A stretch of 64,000 nt of DNA from Siphonodentalium dalli (taxonomy: Eukaryota > Mollusca > Scaphopoda > Gadilida > Siphonodentaliidae). Each line of letters begins with the position of its first letter. The first letter of the stretch is position 1. A program made the translations under genes and the position numbers. Of the stretch, positions 58,660 to 64,000 are shown piece by piece. The notes under the pieces were generated by a model. That model searched no databases, had not been told where the DNA came from, and saw only the letters and a list, made by a program, of their open reading frames with translations. The DNA is taken from NCBI GenBank assembly GCA_032622095.1, contig CP136065.1, positions 115,361,195-115,425,194 of the forward strand, given 5' to 3'.

Positions 58660-59480
58660 TTTCTAAAAGTGATGGTGTCGGAGTCAGGGATGGAAAATGG
58701 GAGGGGCACCAAAATTGATGAAAATTTTTGTCACCAATATGATCAAAATTTATATGTAGTCATCTCCAATATATAAGGATTCTGATTGTGTTATTTAACG
58801 ATACATAAGTGGTGTCATCTGAGGCAGAGATGGGGTTGGGGAGGGGTGTCAAAATTAATGTAAAAACTTGTTGGCGATTTCCACAAATTATTTATACTTA
58901 AATATATGCATTTCTATGATTTACCATGCATGTAATGGTGTAGTCCAAATTTTCTGAAGTAGTGGTGTCAGGGTCAAGGTTGGGGAGGGGCACAACAGTT
59001 GATAAAATATTATTTGTAGCTCATTTCACCAGACTTATATATACAGATAGGCATCTACTTTGTACAGAGAATCTGATGTTGGGACTCAAAGTTGCCAAAT
59101 AGGTTTGTCCATGATATAAGGATCCTAATAATATAGCAAAATTTTTTCTAAGTGGCGCTGTTTGGATCATGAATGGGGGTTGGAGGAGGGGACTCCAAGA
59201 TTGATAAATAAAAAAATTGCCCATTTTCCTACAAACTTAAGTGGGTATGTATATGCAGCTCCATGATATATAAGAAGAATATAATGGTGTGATTTACCAT
59301 CTTAAGCTGGTGCCTTCCCAGTCAGGAAAGGAGATCAGGGAGGAAGTGCTAAAATTGGTTTAAAAACTGTCACTGATTTCTTGAACTTATATATCTAGTC
59401 ATCTCCATAATACAAGGTAATAGTGTGGTATAAGAATTACTAAGTGATGCCGTCTGATTAAGGGATGGAGGCACCATAAA
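58660..59480. repeat. Degenerate tandem array, unit about 125-190 bp
   Basis: A block GGTGTC.G..TCA.GGATGG..GGGAGGGGCACCAAAATTGAT recurs near 58672, 58812, 58965, 59155, 59320 and 59450, each followed by ACTTATAT and CATCTCCA.TATA. Divergence is high. Confidence 0.6.
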
Positions 59481-59699
59481 GTTAAGGATACAGGTTAATC
59501 TTTGGCATCGATAAAAAATAAAGAAATATTCAGCCTATTCTTATGTATAGTTTTAACCAATAGAAAACAAAGCAAAAGTTGCAGTTACTTTCTAACCCAG
59601 AAACCCAGGCATCTCTGCTAGTTTACATTAAATGCAAATATGTGGCAACAAATCTTTTGAATTCCTAAGCTTGGAAGAACTGAGATTTCTAGTTCCACA

Positions 59700-61215
59700 T
59701 AGGCGAAGAAGAGGCAGATCATGATCATCAGATATTTAACCCATACCTTTGATCACACTGACTACAACAATCAAAACCGTTAATCTAGAACAGAATATAT
59801 AACTATTCAAAATGAGAGGCCAATATGCCTTCAACCAGGCTGACTCAACATCAGTGAATATACACATGTACAAATAATGTGGATATGGTTAGAAAGATAT
59901 ATTAGGGGGCTTCCCTCGTTAACTTGGATATGAACAAATATGAGAACAATCAGATACAGTATTGCTTTCGATAGCATGTGTTTCTGTCATGGTTAGAGAT
60001 AGGGTTAATATTTTCAAAATCAATCAATACCAAAACATATACAGATAAATAATCTGATTAAACTGGATGTGAATTATGAGAGCTCGGGTGAAAAATATTT
60101 TTTCTCAACAGCATCAGTTTGCCCTACCAGCATCATAGCAATTCAGCAGGACCCATCAACATCATAGAATATTAGCAGGACCACTTGACAAGGGGTGGAT
60201 AGTGGATACTTGATAGAATCAGATAGAAGCACAATGCTAGATATAACATATACTGTAAACATCTCTGGGGCAGCTAGCTTTAACCTGTCAGAGTTGATTA
60301 ATGGTCTTCACAATATATCTGAGAGTGTAACAGGTGTGCTTGTCCTAAATACTAAAGCTGATATTTTTATCTCTAAACACTGTGGTAGTCTGGATTAATT
60401 TATTGCAGACTACCCATAAAAGCAGAGGCATCCAAAGAAATTAAGTTTCATATTCTCAAAACATGACACCACCTCTAATTATATAAAAATATTTAACAGG
60501 ATACATTGAATGTTTATTAGTGTTTATGAACCTATCTCAAAGCAGAAGGGATAACTTAATATGTTTATCCCAGTTGAAACTATGCAGTCATATTTCAGAC
60601 AGGTATATTTGTATGCTTATTGCATAATGAACAGACAATTCAGATTGGGCAGCTGGCAATAATTGGATAGTAATTCGATAATAATTATTGATAGCATGTG
60701 TCTGTGATGGATAGAAAGTGTTAAATGTATAATAAACCAATCACCTGATCGATACCAAAAACTATACAGTGTGTTATCATAAACCTGCATATAAAAAATG
60801 AGTAATGTCCCAGGAATGTGTGGGAAGGGTTAATTCTATAACAAATTGATAATTTGTTCCAATGGTTCCAATTGAATAAAATTTATCTAATGGAGGTTTG
60901 GTATTCAAAACAGGACATGACTTCTGATAATAAATCACTTCAGAGTTATTGATATGATGGATGTGTCACTGGATGGATGGAAAGAGTTAATGTTTTCGAA
61001 ACTAATTAGTCGATCGATCACAAAATCTGTACAGGTGAAGAATATTCCACGATAAATGAGAGCTAGAAAATGAGTATGATCAGATGAAAAATATTTTAGC
61101 TATTGCATCCGATAGCATGTGTCAATGGGATGGATGGAAAGTGTTAATATTTTTAACTGATCGATACCAAAAAATATACAGGTGAGGGAGTGTGTCATCA
61201 TAAATCTGCACATAA
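59700..61215. repeat. Dispersed degenerate units with ATCGATACCAAAA and GATAGCATGTGT
   Basis: GATAGCATGTGT, GATGGATGGAAAGTGTTAAT and ATCGATACCAAAA..ATACAGGTGA recur in this order near 59970, 60690, 60960 and 61110. A related piece is near 54830. The 67-codon plus-strand frame at 60195-60398 has no recognisable domain. No host exon was identified. Confidence 0.5.
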
Positions 61216-61218
61216 AAT

Positions 61219-61549
61219 GATATTTTTAAAAATATAATATATATTTCCTTAAAAAAAGCCTGAACACTGAACTATATGGATATATGTCCTGCGTTTGTAA
61301 ACCATAGTAGAAAAGGGGTTAACTTTTTGTGGTCGCCTACGATCCCTCGCAGTCTTCAGTGGCTTGCTCGGATTAGTCACGCATGCGCAGTCCCAATATA
61401 ACCGATTGAAATCGCCAGTTTATTTTCAACTCAATCAGGAGATTGGCGAGTTGCGGGGTTGGGAATGGCACCGCCATGGGAGGGCCCTATGATAGTTCAG
61501 TGTTCAGGCTTTCTTTAAGGAAATATATATTATATTTTTTAAAATATCA
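61219..61549. mobile_element. Short foldback part of compound element, copy 3
   Basis: GATATTTTTAAAAATATAAT, ATATTTCCTTAAAAAAAGCC then TGAACACTGAACTA at the left and inverted at 61495-61549. It is highly similar to 31564-31893, including GGAATGGCACCGCCATGGGA near the right arm. Confidence 0.82.
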
Positions 61550-61728
61550 TATTTCCGCTAAAGGAAGCCGTTCACACTGAACTATATGGATTAGAATGCA
61601 AGCCCAGGAGGAGGCACGAGCAATAAAGTTAATAGCCAAATTTTGGAGGGAATGCACTCTTCTAAAACAGATTGTACCTAAATATGAACTCTTTAATGAA
61701 TCTGTTATGATTAGGTACGTGAAATAAC

Positions 61729-62031
61729 TCATATAATTAGAGTGCTATATTGCCCAAACATGTACCTCCCCCCCTTGTTTTTGGAAGCAACATCCCAGGT
61801 GGTGCCATTCAATTCAGAATTGCGAGTGAACCGAGCAATTCTCTGTTCTTCATCCGTCAGTTCTAAGAATCCAGCCGATTTGAGATGCGAGGAGACTAAC
61901 TCCCTCTCCGCCTTAGCGACATAACGACCTGCACTGGAGGAGGCCCACTCCAAAGATGGCAAGACAACCAACATTAAGAGTTTAACTAACTGCTGTTCAC
62001 CAATGCAAATGGCAGATAACCTGATGCCCAA
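61729..62031 (-). pseudogene. 100-codon frame in copy 3, possible protein remnant
   Basis: The stretch SAGFLELTDEEQRIARFTRN followed by SELNGTTWDVASKNKG has protein-like composition, and the frame is interrupted in copy 2 at the matching place. No family was recognised. It could be the relic of a protein encoded by the compound element, or chance. Confidence 0.3.
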
Positions 62032-62519
62032 TCTGTGGCACAGGTATCAAATGGAGAGCCCATTAGCCCAAATGGGTTATACAACTATAAGCGAGTCAAG
62101 CCATCGGATCAGAGGGAGCCCCCACCATCGCATGCTGCAGGTGGTCATGCTCAAGCTAATATCCTGGCCAAGCTGGAGGGTGGGGAGAGGTCATTTTTCT
62201 CCGATCCCTTCACGGAGGAGTGGCAGGCAAGGCCGTGTCGGTAATGCGAGCGTGACCAGGGGGACTCAGCGCTTTACCTCATGGGTACGGCCCCTGCCCT
62301 ACGCTTAAGCTGCCGAAGGCCATCCAGCCAGTGTCGATACGTACGCACGCGATTTTGGCAGCTTTAGCGCCCAGAACCGCTAGCGTCTGGTGGGGGCCAA
62401 ATGGCCTGGAGGTCCCAAGTACCCCGGCAGCTCCACCAGACGTATCCCCACGAATTGGTTGAACCGTCGAGACGTAACCGGAGGAGCGTGAACTGGTCCT
62501 GCCCTTAGAACAGTTATCA

Positions 62520-63010
62520 CATGTTCACATGTCCCTGAGGTACCTATGTATCACAATATACACATTGCGTATATATATATATATAAAATGATATAATATA
62601 TATATCCGGGGGATATATATATTAAGTTTTCCTCATGAGACCATGTCAGAAGGCCCTTCCAAAGCTGCGCCCATCAATCTAATGGGCGGAGCCAGATCAC
62701 AGCTCCCTGTCATGATCCAACGTATCACTAAATATAGATATACAACCCCACAGAGAACATGTCTCATGTCTCTGAGGTACCTATGTATCACAAGATATCA
62801 TTGCAGAAACCCGGTGACACAAATCTTTCGCATATATAGATATATAAAATGATATAATAGATATATCATGGTGATATATAAGTCATCATGAGATCATGTC
62901 AGAAGACCCTACTAAAGCTGCGCCCAACAATCCAATGGTCGGAGCCAGAGCAGAGATCCCTGGCACAATCCAATGTATCATTAAAGATATATATATAGCC
63001 CATCAGAGAA
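62520..63010. repeat. Tandem duplication of about 250 bp inside copy 3
   Basis: CTGAGGTACCTATGTATCAC, TATATAAAATGATATAATA, CATGAGA.CATGTCAGAAG and AAGCTGCGCCCA.CAATC occur in the same order twice, from about 62530 and 62776. Each has an AT-rich block and a GATATATC palindrome. Confidence 0.78.
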
Positions 63011-64000
63011 CATGGCCGAACACTGCAGGTGACCAGAGCATCCAATGAGAAAGCAAACCGCTACTCTCAGGTGCCAAAACAATAGTGTCGGTACGAGTAT
63101 TAATTTTGGAGAAATTTCCCAACAAGCACCATCCTTTTGGAATGGAGACAGACAGCAAAATGTGCAATCACAAGTATTATGTTCAGCCTAAATCCACACA
63201 CATTACTATTATTAGGCCATCACGACCACTAGGCACCTGAGAGCAGTCCGCGTTCCCAGCGGAATACCCACCGCGATCTGATTCTAAGAAATGAAGGTGC
63301 GCCTTCTACAACCGAAATCAGTTCAAATGATGTACAATGTAGTCAGATGATGAACACAGGTAAATTTTCACGGTCACCATACGAAATATTCAGGTCTGAG
63401 CCTCTGCCCCCCCAAACATGCAGCAGAACGACCTAGGTGTGTGATAGGTCAGTTAGTGTGTAGCATGCAGCAAACTAGGGGAAGACCCGCTCTAAAAATG
63501 GCTCCCCTAGGAAGGAAACGAATGAAATTATCATCCTCCTAGTAAAGGATACACATCACTTTATAATGTTGTTTTATTTTAATATGAAGAGCCAAGATAG
63601 AGAGGAACTCCCCCCACCCAAGTGATCCTGCTTATGGCATGTTTAAGGAAGAGAGGAAAAACCCAGCATAGACCAAAATGCGCAGTTGGCAGCATGGTTT
63701 CAGGCCCTTACGATCGGGCATCTGGTGCCATGGGGATGGGATTCCACTCGTACGGGGTGGTCCCCTGCCTGCGTCTTAGGAAAGGTCGGTAATGCTGGTC
63801 AATGAGCTTCCTCGAAAGCTTAGCTGGACAGCGCAAACGTCTTTGCCTGTTTTATTGTCTATGTGCCAGATAATCAAATTGATATGGGCAATAGAAGTAT
63901 GAAGAGCCATGCTGATGGCCTCTTGTCGGAAAGGCTATTGGCAGTGGTCGTGGGACACGTGACAATATAAATGCTTTCCATGTAAATATGCTTCATTCGT

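Larger units (their letters stand above)
61550..64000. mobile_element. Long part of compound element, copy 3, cut by window edge
   Basis: It starts CATATTTCCGCTAAAGGAAG then CACACTGAACTATATGG. It follows copy 2 to about 62080, then has about 1.3 kb absent from copy 2, then rejoins at 63393 (CAGGTCTGAGCCTCTGCCC, matching 32472). It is therefore a fuller version of the family. The right terminus lies beyond the window. Confidence 0.78.

Overview
The window is eukaryotic nuclear DNA from an invertebrate animal. It is AT-rich and dominated by repeats, with short exons separated by multi-kilobase introns. The interspersed repeats (units of about 160 bp, GACGGACAGACGG-type tails, an Ngaro-type tyrosine-recombinase retrotransposon, piggyBac-, hAT-, pogo- and Helitron-like non-autonomous elements) resemble what is seen in molluscs and other lophotrochozoans. 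The species assignment is inference only.

The backbone is one host gene on the minus strand, the Brix-domain ribosome-biogenesis factor Peter Pan (PPAN/SSF1 family). Seven exons with matching phases were found by eye: 46686-46703 (start codon, six codons), 37231-37401, 27978-28301, 15966-16042, 13954-14061, 10412-10525 and 8974-9117. They give about 319 in-frame codons over about 38 kb. The C-terminal exon or exons were not found and probably lie left of the window. Most of the mobile DNA to the left of 46.7 kb sits in these introns. A second, unrecognised minus-strand gene is represented by three phase-compatible exons at 57411-57494, 56199-56286 and 53460-53651.

Layout. 0.36-2.3 kb holds a satellite-like array of about 161-bp units, interrupted at 2296 by a compound inverted-repeat element (2296-7884) and resuming at 7885. 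9-16 kb holds PPAN exons 7 to 4 with small MITEs between them. 16.26-24.76 kb is a nearly intact but defective Ngaro-like retrotransposon in antisense orientation to PPAN, with split direct repeats A1...B1A2...B2, an SGNH-hydrolase ORF, a frameshifted gag, RT-RNase H and a tyrosine recombinase whose HxxR motif reads HxxQ. 25-36 kb holds a short foldback, a tandem array, PPAN exon 3, a Helitron-like element and a second compound inverted-repeat element (31564-35282). 37-46.7 kb holds PPAN exon 2, a hAT-like element carrying a G37 tract and a 5S-rRNA-like segment, and a nested stack of inverted-repeat elements, the innermost a 1.9-kb palindrome with a C2H2 zinc-finger reading frame in its loop, ending about 60 bp from PPAN exon 1. 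47-61 kb is intergenic and contains gene 2, tandem arrays and foldbacks. From 61.2 kb a third compound inverted-repeat element runs off the right edge.

Two observations look most unusual. First, the untranslated parts of the Ngaro element carry two families of hairpins (eight upstream of gag, five downstream of the recombinase), each with a conserved apex and lower stems of different sequence that still pair. Second, the compound inverted-repeat family has a short foldback abutting a long element at all three loci, with terminal sequences that co-vary in pairs.
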